Made by a program: the position numbers and the translations under genes. Of a stretch of DNA of 64,000 nucleotides, positions 36,675-45,589 are shown one piece after another. The DNA is from DASQPA01 sp963756455 (GTDB taxonomy: Bacteria > Acidobacteriota > Thermoanaerobaculia > Multivoradales > UBA5704): the NCBI GenBank assembly GCA_963756455.1, contig CAVWNC010000001.1, positions 1,240,001-1,304,000 on the forward strand, given 5' to 3'. Numbering within the stretch: the first letter of the stretch is position 1; every line of letters begins with the position of its first letter. The notes beneath the pieces were generated by a model. That model had not been told where the DNA came from, ran no database searches, and saw nothing but the letters and a program-made list of their open reading frames with translations.

Positions 36675-37895
36675 ATGTCGGAGAGCGTTGCGGCTCCAGG
36701 TGAGCCCGGATTGCCGATCCTGATCCTGTCGTGCTATCGCACCGGCTCAACGCTCCTGCGATACATCATGGATACCCATCCGGAGATCTACAGCCCGCCG
36801 GAGGTTTTTCTCGGGCAAGCCGCGTTCGATCTGGCCCATTTCTCGGCCGGTCTGGCGGGCCAGCGCTTCGACCCGGTGAATCCCGGAGCGCTCCCCAAGG
36901 AGACGATCGACTGGCTGCGGAGCCTCTTGGCCCGGCAGTTGGAGGCTGCGGCGGCACTCCGCGGCAAGCGCATCTGGTGCGAGAAGACGCCCAGCAATTT
37001 AGTCCCGGCCCACCTGGCCCTCCTCCGCCAGGTCTTCCCGGAGGCCCGCATGCTCTGCCTGCACCGCCACTGTCTGGACGTGGTCCAATCGCTGCTCAAG
37101 ATGATGAACGGACTGCCGGAGCTGCAACCGTTTCGGGCCGCCGCCGCGGGCCATGCCGTCACCGCCGCGATCAGCTACTGGTGCGAACGGACGACGACAC
37201 TCCTGGAGGTCGAGGAGACAGAGCCGTCGCTCTGTGTGCGCTTGCGGTACGAGGACATGGTGGCCGATCCGGCTCGCGCCCTAGGGCCGGTGTTCCATTT
37301 CTTGAACCTGACTTGGGACAGAAGCCTGATCGATGCGGTTTTCGAAACCCGGCACGACCGGGGGATGCAGGACCACTACATCGCTTTCACACAGTCGATC
37401 CATACTGGCAATATCGGTGCCGGAGGCGCGGTGTCGCTCAGCGGAGTACCCGAGAAGACCCTCGAGACGATGGATGCCCTGTCGCATCGGCTGGCCTATC
37501 CGGACCGGCCGGCGCCGGTCGCGGCGGAAAGGCCGGGGCGGTCGGCGCGGACCGGGCCTGAGGACGTTCGTTGGTTCTTCGAGACTCACCTCCCGGAGCG
37601 GGTCCGTAACGAGCCCGATCTCTGCGCCACCTTCGGCACGCTTTATCAGTTCGTCGTCGCCGGCGGCAACGGCGGCGCCTGGGTGCTCGATCCGCGGCGC
37701 GGGTTGGTCTCTCCCGGACGTTCCTCCGCTGTCTGCAATGTCGAGGTTTCGGCAAGCGACCTGTTCGCCATCGCGCGCGGCGGGCTTCATCCCGTGAAGG
37801 CGGCGGAGCAGGGGCGGTTGCGGTTGCGCGGAGACATCCGGATGCAGGAGCTTGAGAAGTTGGTGCGTTTGCTTCAGTTGACCTCGGCGAACTAG
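36675..37895 (+). CDS. Stand-alone sulfotransferase with C-terminal SCP2-like domain
   Basis: 406-residue protein, start ATG behind AGAAGGGA, 15 nt after the ABC gene. Residues about 14-280 are a Sulfotransfer_3-type domain: 5'-phosphosulfate loop SCYRTGSTLLRYIM (19-32), WCEKTPSN, and R...S in CLHRHCLDVVQSLL. The last ~105 residues (from about 300) read as an SCP2 sterol-carrier-like fold: FVVAGGNGGAWVLD, then a spaced LFAIARGGLHPVKAAEQGRL and RGDIRM. The first domain would transfer sulfate from PAPS; the SCP2-like tail would bind a hydrophobic ligand such as the aliphatic peptide or a lipid. It is distinct from the two ST domains in the NRPS. The fusion is unusual, and the actual substrate is unknown. 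Confidence 0.82.
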   Translation: MSESVAAPGEPGLPILILSCYRTGSTLLRYIMDTHPEIYSPPEVFLGQAAFDLAHFSAGLAGQRFDPVNPGALPKETIDWLRSLLARQLEAAAALRGKRIWCEKTPSNLVPAHLALLRQVFPEARMLCLHRHCLDVVQSLLKMMNGLPELQPFRAAAAGHAVTAAISYWCERTTTLLEVEETEPSLCVRLRYEDMVADPARALGPVFHFLNLTWDRSLIDAVFETRHDRGMQDHYIAFTQSIHTGNIGAGGAVSLSGVPEKTLETMDALSHRLAYPDRPAPVAAERPGRSARTGPEDVRWFFETHLPERVRNEPDLCATFGTLYQFVVAGGNGGAWVLDPRRGLVSPGRSSAVCNVEVSASDLFAIARGGLHPVKAAEQGRLRLRGDIRMQELEKLVRLLQLTSAN

Positions 37896-37950
37896 CGGGT
37901 ACCCCTCCGGGCCCGGCTCTTTGCGAGAGGAAGGAAAGGAGATCTTCGAC

Positions 37951-39879
37951 ATGTACAGGATCGCGCTCGTCAACATGCCTTTTGCGGCGGCGGACATACC
38001 TTCGATCGCTCTCGCGCAACTCCGCTCCGTCGTCGAGGAGAGGATGGGGGATCGCATCCGTTGCGATGTCTTCTACGTCAATCTCGACTTCGTCAACTAC
38101 CTGGGTTTCCCCCTCTTCCAGGCGATCTCCGGACCGGTGCAGGCCAATACCTCCGGGCTCGGCGATTGGTTCTTCAGCGCGGTGGCGTTCCCGGAGCTGC
38201 CGGAAGACACCGACGGTTATCTCAACCGTCACTTCGCCGAGCAGCGGATGGAGGTGACGACCTTCAAAGAGCAGCTCCTCAGCAAGCGGCGCACCGCGGG
38301 CCGTTTTCTGGACAGCCTGATCGACCGCTATAAATTGGGCGACTACGATCTGGTGGGTTTCACCTCGATGTTCTGCCAGAACATCAGCTCCTTCGCCATG
38401 GCCAAGAAGCTCAAAAAACGGCGCCCGGAGATGGTGGTCGTCATGGGCGGAGCCAACTGTGAGACCCCGATGGGGGCGGTGATCGCTAAAAACGTGCCGG
38501 AAGTCGACTTCGTCTTCTCCGGTCCGGCGCTACAGAGCTTCCCACGTCTGGTCGGGCACCTCCTGGACGGGCAGGAGGTGGAGTGCCACCGGATCCCGGG
38601 GGTGCTGTCGCGGCGCAAGCTCGCTCTGAGCCCGGTCGGCCAGGTTCGGGAGATCGGCGACGAGCTGGACATCGACGTCCGGGTCCCGCTCGACTACGAT
38701 GAGTACTTCTCGGTGGTCGAGCGCAAATTGCGCGGCCTGCCGATCAAACCGCGGGTCCCTTTCGAGACCTCGCGCGGTTGCTGGTGGGGAGAGCGGTCGC
38801 ACTGCACCTTCTGCGGTCTCAACGGCATGAGCATGAAATACCGCGCGATGGCTCCGTCCGTCGCGCTCGAGATGCTGCAGGAGCTGTTCGACCGCTACGG
38901 AGCGCGCACCGATCACTTCGAGTCGGTCGACAACATCCTGCCGCGTGAATACCTGACCGAGGTGCTGCCCTATTTGGACACGCCTTCGCACGCGCATCTG
39001 TTCTATGAGGTCAAGGCCGACCTCAAGAAGCACGAGATGGAAGCCCTCGCGAGGGCGCGGGTGACGCGCATCCAGCCCGGTATCGAGGCGATGTCGACGC
39101 TCACTCTCAAGCTGATGAAGAAAGGCACCACGGCGTTTCAAAACTTGCGTTTCCTGATGGATTGCCTCACGTACCAGGTCATGCCGCTGTGGAACCTGCT
39201 CGTCGGCTTCCCCGGAGAGCCGGAGTCGGTCTATGAGAAGTACTACCGCGATCTGCCGCTGCTCACGCACCTGCGTCCACCGAGTGGCGCGTTCCCGGTG
39301 CGTTTCGACCGCTACAGCCCCTACCACAAGCTGGCGGCGGAATACGGGTTGAAGCTGCGTCCGAGCGACTTCTACTCGGCGATCTATCCGTTCCCGGCCG
39401 AGGATCTGGAGCACCTGGCCTACTTCTTCCGCGACGAGGACTTCAAGGCCCCCTACCTGATGGGCACGGCGAAGTGGCTGGGCAAGCTGCGCGAGCGTTG
39501 CGTGCAGTGGCAGTCGCGCTGGCAGCGCGAGGCGAAGCCCGAGCTGGTTTTCCGGGCGGAGGGCGGGCCGGTCTTCGTCTATGACAGCCGGGGTGCCAAG
39601 CCCATCGAGCATCGCTTGGAGGAGAGGAGCCTCCGGGTGCTCCAGGGGCTCACCCGCCAGGCCAAGGTCTCCCATCTGGTGGCGAAGCTGCCGGCGATCT
39701 CGGCCGCGGAGGTCGAGCGCGAGGTCAAGCTGTTGCAGGATCTGGGGCTCCTCTTCGAAGAGGACGGCACCTATATGAGCCTCGTGATGCAGGTGGGGCC
39801 GAGCGAAGAGGTCAGCGCGGACCCCATCCCGGGCGAACTCGCGGCGGGTGGGGTGGCCCAGCCGTCGGCGGTGATGTAA
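37951..39879 (+). CDS. B12-binding radical SAM protein, RiPP-maturation C-methyltransferase type
   Basis: 642 residues. ATG 37951 is preferred over an upstream TTG because AGGAGA lies 9 nt before it. The N-terminal ~230 residues have the cobalamin-domain style (MYRIALVNMPF, LVGFTSMFCQN, VVVMGGANCE). The radical SAM core has the cluster-binding cysteines 277, 285 and 288 in RGCWWGERSHCTFCGLNG, a C-x7-C-x2-C spacing instead of CxxxCxxC. As I recall, this is the hallmark of the family called RiPP maturation radical SAM protein 1 (TIGR03975). Such enzymes are thought to C-methylate unactivated peptide carbons. Here it lies in an NRPS operon and no RiPP precursor gene is visible, so its likely substrate is the NRPS peptide or a carrier-bound residue. 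That last step is inference. Confidence 0.85.
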   Translation: MYRIALVNMPFAAADIPSIALAQLRSVVEERMGDRIRCDVFYVNLDFVNYLGFPLFQAISGPVQANTSGLGDWFFSAVAFPELPEDTDGYLNRHFAEQRMEVTTFKEQLLSKRRTAGRFLDSLIDRYKLGDYDLVGFTSMFCQNISSFAMAKKLKKRRPEMVVVMGGANCETPMGAVIAKNVPEVDFVFSGPALQSFPRLVGHLLDGQEVECHRIPGVLSRRKLALSPVGQVREIGDELDIDVRVPLDYDEYFSVVERKLRGLPIKPRVPFETSRGCWWGERSHCTFCGLNGMSMKYRAMAPSVALEMLQELFDRYGARTDHFESVDNILPREYLTEVLPYLDTPSHAHLFYEVKADLKKHEMEALARARVTRIQPGIEAMSTLTLKLMKKGTTAFQNLRFLMDCLTYQVMPLWNLLVGFPGEPESVYEKYYRDLPLLTHLRPPSGAFPVRFDRYSPYHKLAAEYGLKLRPSDFYSAIYPFPAEDLEHLAYFFRDEDFKAPYLMGTAKWLGKLRERCVQWQSRWQREAKPELVFRAEGGPVFVYDSRGAKPIEHRLEERSLRVLQGLTRQAKVSHLVAKLPAISAAEVEREVKLLQDLGLLFEEDGTYMSLVMQVGPSEEVSADPIPGELAAGGVAQPSAVM

Positions 39880-39925
39880 CCTCAAAGCTCGACAGAGACA
39901 CGACTTACATTCAAGGAGAAAAGAG

Positions 39926-40351
39926 ATGAGAGCTCAGTTTAGATCGGGGTTGGTCCTTGTCACTCTCGCCGGTCTGGCGCTTCTCGGGACCGCCCTGTCC
40001 GCCCAGGGTGGCCCTGGTGGAGGCCCGCCGCCCTATGACAAGAAGACGGAAACGACGCTCAAAGGTCCCATCCAGGAGGTCAAGACCGTCAAAACTCCCA
40101 GCGGGGTGGACGGCACGCACCTGATTCTCAAGGACGGCAAGGGGCAGATCGAGGTTTTCGTCGGGCCGGCGCCCTTCGTATCCCGCCTGGGGGTGACCTT
40201 CGCCAAGGGTGAGGCGGTCGAGGTGATCGGCTCGAAGATGCAGATCAAGGGCATGCCGGCTCTCCTCGCCCGCCAGGTCAAAAAGGGCGGCAAGACTTTC
40301 CAGGTCCGCGACGAGAGTGGAGACCCGCTGTGGCTCCGGGCGGCGCCTTAG
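39926..40351 (+). CDS. Small secreted protein with OB-fold-like domain, function unknown
   Basis: 141 residues, start ATG behind AAGGAG. Residues 1-26 form a signal peptide (RSG, then hydrophobic LVLVTLAGLALLGTALS, cleavage near AQG). The remainder is beta-rich: TTLKGPIQEVKTV, GTHLILKDGKGQIEVFVGP, FAKGEAVEVIGSKMQIKGM, ALLARQVKKGGKTFQVRD. This pattern resembles small periplasmic OB-like proteins of unknown role that I have seen in other bacteria. It is the last gene before the shared hairpin terminator and 46 nt after the radical SAM gene. Too large and of the wrong type for a RiPP precursor. A link to the peptide pathway is not shown. Confidence 0.75.
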   Translation: MRAQFRSGLVLVTLAGLALLGTALSAQGGPGGGPPPYDKKTETTLKGPIQEVKTVKTPSGVDGTHLILKDGKGQIEVFVGPAPFVSRLGVTFAKGEAVEVIGSKMQIKGMPALLARQVKKGGKTFQVRDESGDPLWLRAAP

Positions 40352-40382
40352 AAAGCAGCAGCTTGGAGAGGATACGCTCCGC

Positions 40383-40418
40383 CACTCTTCCGGACGTTTG
40401 CGCGCGTCCGGAAGAGTG
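40383..40418. terminator. Bidirectional hairpin terminator between converging operons
   Basis: Perfect 14-bp inverted repeat, CACTCTTCCGGACG (40383-40396) and CGTCCGGAAGAGTG (40405-40418), with an 8-nt loop. It lies 31 nt after the plus-strand operon and 20 nt after the end of the minus-strand operon, so it can serve both. No long T tract follows on either side. Confidence 0.8.
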
Positions 40419-40438
40419 AGCTCCGCACCACGGAAGGC

Positions 40439-43090
40439 TTACCCGGCCTCCGCCGGTTGCGCCACGGCCGCGGGCGGCTTGGCCGCGACACTCGTTTCGA
40501 CGCGGGCGGCGATGCCGGCGACGGTAGGCCGGGCGAAGAAGTCGATCGCCGGAAAACGTACGTTGAAGGCCTCCGAGATGTTGGCGATCATCTGCGTCGC
40601 CATCAGGGAGTGTCCCCCCAGGCGGAAAAAGTTGTCGTCCCGGCCCACGTTCTCCACTTTGAGGAGCTCGGCGAAGAGCCGGGCCACGATGCTCTCGGCG
40701 GCGGTCAGCGGTACCGCGGTGGGGTCGGCCTTGCGTTCGGCGGCGCTCGGCGCGGGGAGCGCGTCGCGGTCGATCTTGCCGTTCGGGTTGAGCGGCATCT
40801 CGCGCAGCCGGACGAACAGGTTGGGCACCATGTAGGCCGGGAGCTTCCGGCCCAGCGCCTCGCGCAGCTCATTTTCCAGGCCGTCGTCCGCGGGGGTTGC
40901 CGGCTCGGCGCTGGATTGGGCGCTGGATTTCAAGGGGACATAGTAGGCGATCAGGCGCGTTTCGCCGGGGGTCGATTCCGCGGCCACCGCGACCGCCTCC
41001 TGGACTCCCGGGTGGGCGCGCAACTGCGTCTCGATCTCCCCCAGCTCGATGCGCTGGCCGCGGATCTTGACCTGGTAGTCGATCCGGCCGAGGAACTCCA
41101 GATCGCCGTTCGGGAGGTAGCGGGCGAGGTCGCCGGTCCGGTAGATGCGGGCCCCCGGCTCGTGGGCGAACGGATCGTCGACGAACTTCCGGGCGGTCAG
41201 GCCCGCATCGTTGGCGTAGCCACGGCCGACACCGTCTCCGGCCAGGCAGATCTCGCCGCCGATGCCGATCGGCACCAGGCGCAGCTCGTCGTCCAGGAGG
41301 TAGACCCGGCTGTTGTCGATCGGCTTGCCGATCGGCACCGAGGTCCGGCTGTAGCGCTCGAGGTCGTGCAGGCGGTAGAAGGAGGAGACGTCGCTGCACT
41401 CCGCGGCGCCATAGACGTTGGCGATGTCGGTCGTGCGACCCGGCGAGGCGGCCCACCGCTTGAGGCGGGAGGCAGAGATGGCCTCGCCGCCCAGAAACAG
41501 GCAGCGCAGCGAGCGGAGACTCGTATAGCGGCCGGCCTCCGGCCCTTCGAGGAGCGGGTAGAAGGTGCTGGGAGCGCAGTTGAGGAGAGTGATCTCGGAG
41601 TCACGGAGGGTGCGGAGAAGCAGGTCGGGATCGTAGCCGTCCGGCACCAGATGGAGCTCGCCGCCGCGAGTCAAGGGCATCGCCATGCTCCGCTGGGTGA
41701 TGTCGAAGCTGATCGAGCTCATCACCAGGTTCTTGTCGGCGGGGGAGATGTCGAATTCGCGCCCGAACCAGCACAGCAGGTTGGTCCAGCCACGGTGGTA
41801 GACCGAGGCGGCCTTGGGGCGCCCGGTCGAGCCGGAGGTGAAGATGATGTAGCAGAGGTCGCCTGGCCCGGAGCGCCGGGGCGGCAGGTCTTTCGGCCGC
41901 TTAGCGATCGCCGGCGCGTCGTGATCGACACAGACCACCCGAGGCTTGCGCTCGGGCAGGCGCTCGAGCAGGCCCTGGCGGGTCAGGAGCACCTTGAGCT
42001 TGACGTCCTCGAACATCGTAGCGACGCGCTCGCGCGGATAGGTCGGGTCGTAGGGCACGTAGGCGCCGCCGGCCTTCAAGACCGCGAGCACGGAGAGGAC
42101 CAGCGCGGGCGAACGGTTGAGGCAGATGCCGACCGGCGTGTTGGGGCCGACGCCCATCCCCTGGAGGTGGTGGGCGAGCTGGTTGGCGCGCCGGTCGAGC
42201 TCGCCGTAGGAGAGGCGCAGGCCGTCGTCGACGAGCGCGATCCGATCCGGCGCGGCGTCGACGTGCCCCTCGAACAGCTGGTGGACGGCCAAGTCTTGCG
42301 GATAGTCGCGCGCGGTGTCGTTCCACTCGACCAACAGACGGCGCCGCTCTTCCTCGCTCAGCATGTCGAGCTCGGCCAGAGCCGTGTTGGGGTCGGCAAG
42401 ACCGGCGCGGAGCAGGCGCACGAGGTGCTGGCCGAGGCGCTCGATCGTGGCGGGCTCGTAGATGCGAGGGCTGAAGGCCGCCGTGCCGCGGAGGCCGCCG
42501 GGCACGCGCTCGAAGGTCAGGGTGATGTCGTTGCCGACCTCGGGCAGCTCGGCATGGAGCTCGCGGTGGACGAGGGCGACGTCGAAGAGCGGGCAACGGT
42601 TCGCCGGCACCGGAAGACCGAGGTCCGCGACCAGCTGGGCGAAGGGATAGCGCTGCTGCTCGTGCGCTTCGAGCAGGTTCTGGCGCACCCGCAGGAGGAG
42701 CTGGCGGAAGGACGTTTGAGCGTCGACCTCGTTGACGAGGGGAGTGGCGTTGACGACCGCCTCCTCGAGTGTCTCCTCGGTGCGGATCGCCGGGCAGCCG
42801 AGGACGACCGGCGAGGCCTGGGTGTAGCGATAGAAGCAGGCGGTCAAGGCCGCCGCCAGGGCCGCGTGCTCGAGGAAGGGCTCACCGCCGGTCAGCCGGG
42901 CGAGCTGCTCGAAAAGCTCGCCATCGACGTCGAAGGCCGACGTGGCACTGCGCTCCGAGCGGTCCTCGGGGCGACGATGGTCCGGGCGCGGGCCGGCCGG
43001 GCGCGGGTGCCCCGCCAGCTTGGCGTGCCAGTACCGGCGCCCTTCGGCGAGCACCTCGTCGGTGATTGCGGCTGCGGTGACCGAGCTCAT
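40439..43090 (-). CDS. Small NRPS: half condensation domain - adenylation - carrier
   Basis: 883 residues. The N terminus begins directly at the C-domain midpoint (GRRYWHAKLAGHP; full domains have YWRERLAG about 200 residues in), so the N-lobe with HHxxxDG is absent and the half domain cannot condense on its own. A domain: FTSGSTGRPKA, NVYGAAEC instead of NxYGPTE, GKIDRD; hand-read code D-I-R-N-F-G-V-D-V-K, unassigned. Carrier: LGGHSLMATQ near the C terminus. The start is supported by AGAGGA 6 nt upstream, 12 nt after the stop of the radical SAM fusion gene, so truncation is real rather than a start-site error. It probably loads one amino acid that is modified in trans and handed to the main NRPS; that role is inference. 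Confidence 0.9.
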   Translation of the reverse strand: MSSVTAAAITDEVLAEGRRYWHAKLAGHPRPAGPRPDHRRPEDRSERSATSAFDVDGELFEQLARLTGGEPFLEHAALAAALTACFYRYTQASPVVLGCPAIRTEETLEEAVVNATPLVNEVDAQTSFRQLLLRVRQNLLEAHEQQRYPFAQLVADLGLPVPANRCPLFDVALVHRELHAELPEVGNDITLTFERVPGGLRGTAAFSPRIYEPATIERLGQHLVRLLRAGLADPNTALAELDMLSEEERRRLLVEWNDTARDYPQDLAVHQLFEGHVDAAPDRIALVDDGLRLSYGELDRRANQLAHHLQGMGVGPNTPVGICLNRSPALVLSVLAVLKAGGAYVPYDPTYPRERVATMFEDVKLKVLLTRQGLLERLPERKPRVVCVDHDAPAIAKRPKDLPPRRSGPGDLCYIIFTSGSTGRPKAASVYHRGWTNLLCWFGREFDISPADKNLVMSSISFDITQRSMAMPLTRGGELHLVPDGYDPDLLLRTLRDSEITLLNCAPSTFYPLLEGPEAGRYTSLRSLRCLFLGGEAISASRLKRWAASPGRTTDIANVYGAAECSDVSSFYRLHDLERYSRTSVPIGKPIDNSRVYLLDDELRLVPIGIGGEICLAGDGVGRGYANDAGLTARKFVDDPFAHEPGARIYRTGDLARYLPNGDLEFLGRIDYQVKIRGQRIELGEIETQLRAHPGVQEAVAVAAESTPGETRLIAYYVPLKSSAQSSAEPATPADDGLENELREALGRKLPAYMVPNLFVRLREMPLNPNGKIDRDALPAPSAAERKADPTAVPLTAAESIVARLFAELLKVENVGRDDNFFRLGGHSLMATQMIANISEAFNVRFPAIDFFARPTVAGIAARVETSVAAKPPAAVAQPAEAG

Positions 43091-43102
43091 GCGGGATCCT
43101 CT

Positions 43103-45547
43103 TTAAAAATTGAACTGCAGGGCGGCCAGCGGACGCCCGGAGAGCTTGGCCGGGTGCGCCGACGCGGCCAGGGGGATGTCGCCCAGGGGCACGTCCGGCT
43201 GTCGGGCGGCGGCGCCGAGGATCGCGAGGAGCGCCTCGCCGAGCTCCGCCAAACCCGGCGCCGGCCGGTCGCGGCGGGAGAGGAGCTGCATCGCGAGGCC
43301 ATCGCCAGCACCGCGCTCTTCCACCCGGAGGATCAGCTCCACCTCGCGATAGGCCGGCGCGGCGAAGCGCTCCGGCCCGTCGGAGGTCTCCGATGTCGTT
43401 GCTTCCACATAGCCGACGTCGAAGACCGGCGGCACCTTCATGGCTCCCGGGACACGGAAGGTGCTGGCGAAGAGGCTGGGCGCGAAGAGCCGGTGGGGCT
43501 CGGCGGCGGCGAGCTTGCCTTCCGCCGCCCGCGCGAGCTCCCGGAAGCCCAGCCGCTCGTCCACCGCCAGGCGGACGGGGAACGGTTGCCGCGGGTCGCT
43601 CGCGGTGGTCCCGGCAGGAGCTGCCACCACAGCGACGTCGCCGCGTCCGTCGAGGCGGAGGAGCGCCGCGGCGAGCGCCGCTAAGAGAACGCTCCGGCGC
43701 GGCACGCCGGAGTCCCGCTCCAGGGCGTCGAGCCGCGGCCGGGCGAGCGTCAGCACGCGCCCCTTCTGCCAGACGACCCCCGCATCCGCGTGCTGTGCCC
43801 GCTCGCCGGCCTCGGCCGCCGTTCCGGCCGCGCCGGTCGAGAGGGGAGCCGCGAACTCGTCGTACCAGAACCGCTCGGCGGCCCGATAGCCCGGGGCGGA
43901 GAAGACCTCGAAGGCCTCGCGGTCCGGCACCGCCGGCCGGTCGAACTGGCTGGCGCGCCGCAGGTTCTCGATCAACTGCGGCGACGGCTCCCGGCGCGTG
44001 GGTTGGAGCACCTGCTCCCGCACCACGGCGTTAAAGCTCTGGAGGAACGTCTGGATCTGCTCGAACGACATGCCGCGGTTCTGCAGCAGGAAGAGAGAGA
44101 CGAAATTGAAGCCCGGATCGGGCACCCACACCGGCTTGTCGAAACGGAAGAAACAGCTCTCGACTAAATCGCAGGCCGTGTTCACGTCCATCGTGTCGTG
44201 CGACCAGGAGAAGTGGTAGCCCTTGATCCCGTAGCGGTCCTTTTCCTGCCAGATCGGCGTCACCGGATCGCAGTACCAGACGAGCGCGCGGTAGAAGTCG
44301 GGCTCCGTCTCGTCGAGGAAGGAGATCGTCTCCTGGGCCGTCGCGTAGGTCTCGCCGGGGAAACCGAAGAAGAGCGAGGCGAAGACCTGGATTCCCGCCT
44401 GCTTGAAGAGCGGAATCGACGACAGGTAGTGATGCTTGCGCGGCGTCTTGTGCATGTTGATGAGCATCTGGTCGTTGGCCGACTCCAAGCCCAGGAAGAC
44501 CCCCTGGCAGCCCGCCCGCGCCATCAGCTCGACGAGCTCGGCATCGCAGAAATCGGCACGGAAAAAACAGTGCCATTTGAAGCCATAGCCCTGGCGGATC
44601 ATCATCCGCATCATGTCTTTGAACGTCTGGAGCGGAACGTTCGCCGTGTCGTCGACGAAGAAGAGGCCGGTGACCGTGCCCACCGCGCGGATGGAGTTGA
44701 GCTCGTGCTCGATGTATTCGAGCTTCGAGACGTCGTACTTCTCCGTGCGGAGAGGAAAAGAGCAGAACGAGCAGGTGAACGGGCAGCCCTTGGTGATCCG
44801 CACGTTGACGTAGCTGCCGACGTCCTCGGGTGGGAAGAGCGAGTAGTCGATGAGGTTGTCGTAGAGGGTGTTGAACTCGCGCTCGGCAGGCGTCAGCACG
44901 AAGCGATCGCCCTCCCGGTAAGCGAGGTTCGGGATGGCGGCGAAATCCTGGTCGCCCTTCAACGCCTCGATCAGGCGCACCAGCGCCTGCTCGCCCTCGC
45001 GGCTCCGGACGTAGAAGTCGGCGTCGATGTACTTGAACACCGCCTCCAGGTCGCTCTCCTCCATGCTCTCCGAACGCTTGGCGACGTAGGGACCGCCGAC
45101 GACGATCTTCGTCTCCGGGCTGTGCTCGCGAACGAAGTTGACGACTTCGAGGATCGGAGTGTCGTAGTTGTAGATCGTCGTCGTGACGACGGCGGTCAGG
45201 TACTTGCCCGTCCGCAGCTTCTCGCGCAGCTCGTCCTTCTGGAACTGGAAGAGGTTGACGTAGTCGAAGGTGAAACCCCGCCGCGCCAGGTAGCTCCCCA
45301 GGTAGAGGACGACCATCCAGAGGACCTCGGTGTTGTGGAACTTGCGCCCGCGGTCCAGGGGAGGCCGGCCCTCGGAGTGGAAATGGTCGAGGATGTCCAT
45401 CGCCCGGTAGGGCCGGCCCTGGTACTGGACGTAGTTCAGGCGGAGGTCGCGATAGTCGGGATGGTCGGCGCCCATCGAGCGCATCATCTCGACCTCGTGC
45501 GAGAACTCGCCGTCGTTGTAGCCGATGATCAGGCAGTCGGTGACCAT
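43103..45547 (-). CDS. PhpK-like B12 radical SAM protein fused to the C-lobe of a condensation domain
   Basis: 814 residues, ATG behind AGGAGG. Residues 1-~540 are a cobalamin-binding radical SAM enzyme: DCLIIGYNDGEFSHEVEMMR, RDLRLNYVQYQGRPY, cobalamin-type KIVVGGPYVAK, and cluster cysteines 255, 259 and 262 in ITKGCPFTCSFCSF (CxxxCxxC). This N terminus matches what I know of the PhpK family, named for the P-methyltransferase of bialaphos biosynthesis but common in NRPS clusters. From about 552 to the end (APGYRAAERFWYDEF onward) the protein looks like the C-terminal lobe of a condensation domain, starting at the same YW-type point as the next gene. It may dock on a carrier domain and methylate the bound residue. 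No phosphonate genes are seen, so C-methylation is as likely as P-methylation. Confidence 0.82.
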   Translation of the reverse strand: MVTDCLIIGYNDGEFSHEVEMMRSMGADHPDYRDLRLNYVQYQGRPYRAMDILDHFHSEGRPPLDRGRKFHNTEVLWMVVLYLGSYLARRGFTFDYVNLFQFQKDELREKLRTGKYLTAVVTTTIYNYDTPILEVVNFVREHSPETKIVVGGPYVAKRSESMEESDLEAVFKYIDADFYVRSREGEQALVRLIEALKGDQDFAAIPNLAYREGDRFVLTPAEREFNTLYDNLIDYSLFPPEDVGSYVNVRITKGCPFTCSFCSFPLRTEKYDVSKLEYIEHELNSIRAVGTVTGLFFVDDTANVPLQTFKDMMRMMIRQGYGFKWHCFFRADFCDAELVELMARAGCQGVFLGLESANDQMLINMHKTPRKHHYLSSIPLFKQAGIQVFASLFFGFPGETYATAQETISFLDETEPDFYRALVWYCDPVTPIWQEKDRYGIKGYHFSWSHDTMDVNTACDLVESCFFRFDKPVWVPDPGFNFVSLFLLQNRGMSFEQIQTFLQSFNAVVREQVLQPTRREPSPQLIENLRRASQFDRPAVPDREAFEVFSAPGYRAAERFWYDEFAAPLSTGAAGTAAEAGERAQHADAGVVWQKGRVLTLARPRLDALERDSGVPRRSVLLAALAAALLRLDGRGDVAVVAAPAGTTASDPRQPFPVRLAVDERLGFRELARAAEGKLAAAEPHRLFAPSLFASTFRVPGAMKVPPVFDVGYVEATTSETSDGPERFAAPAYREVELILRVEERGAGDGLAMQLLSRRDRPAPGLAELGEALLAILGAAARQPDVPLGDIPLAASAHPAKLSGRPLAALQFNF

Positions 45548-45589
45548 GGCGAACCTCCTGAAGCGGTGAAGCAGCCCGGCGGGGCCGGG

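Noticed and set aside
39926..40351. RiPP precursor peptide for the radical SAM enzyme
   Set aside because: 141 residues with a Sec-type signal peptide and an OB-like beta-rich body; no leader/core layout or repeated core.
40457..43684. A 1,075-codon open frame on the plus strand opposite the small NRPS and the end of the radical SAM gene
   Set aside because: Shadow of GC-rich codons; its translation is low-complexity Arg/Gly/Val with no domain, while the minus strand encodes clear A, PCP and radical SAM domains with ribosome sites.
43103..45547. Phosphonate (bialaphos-like) pathway suggested by the PhpK-like protein
   Set aside because: No phosphonate-forming genes such as a PEP mutase are in the window; the family name alone does not support it.
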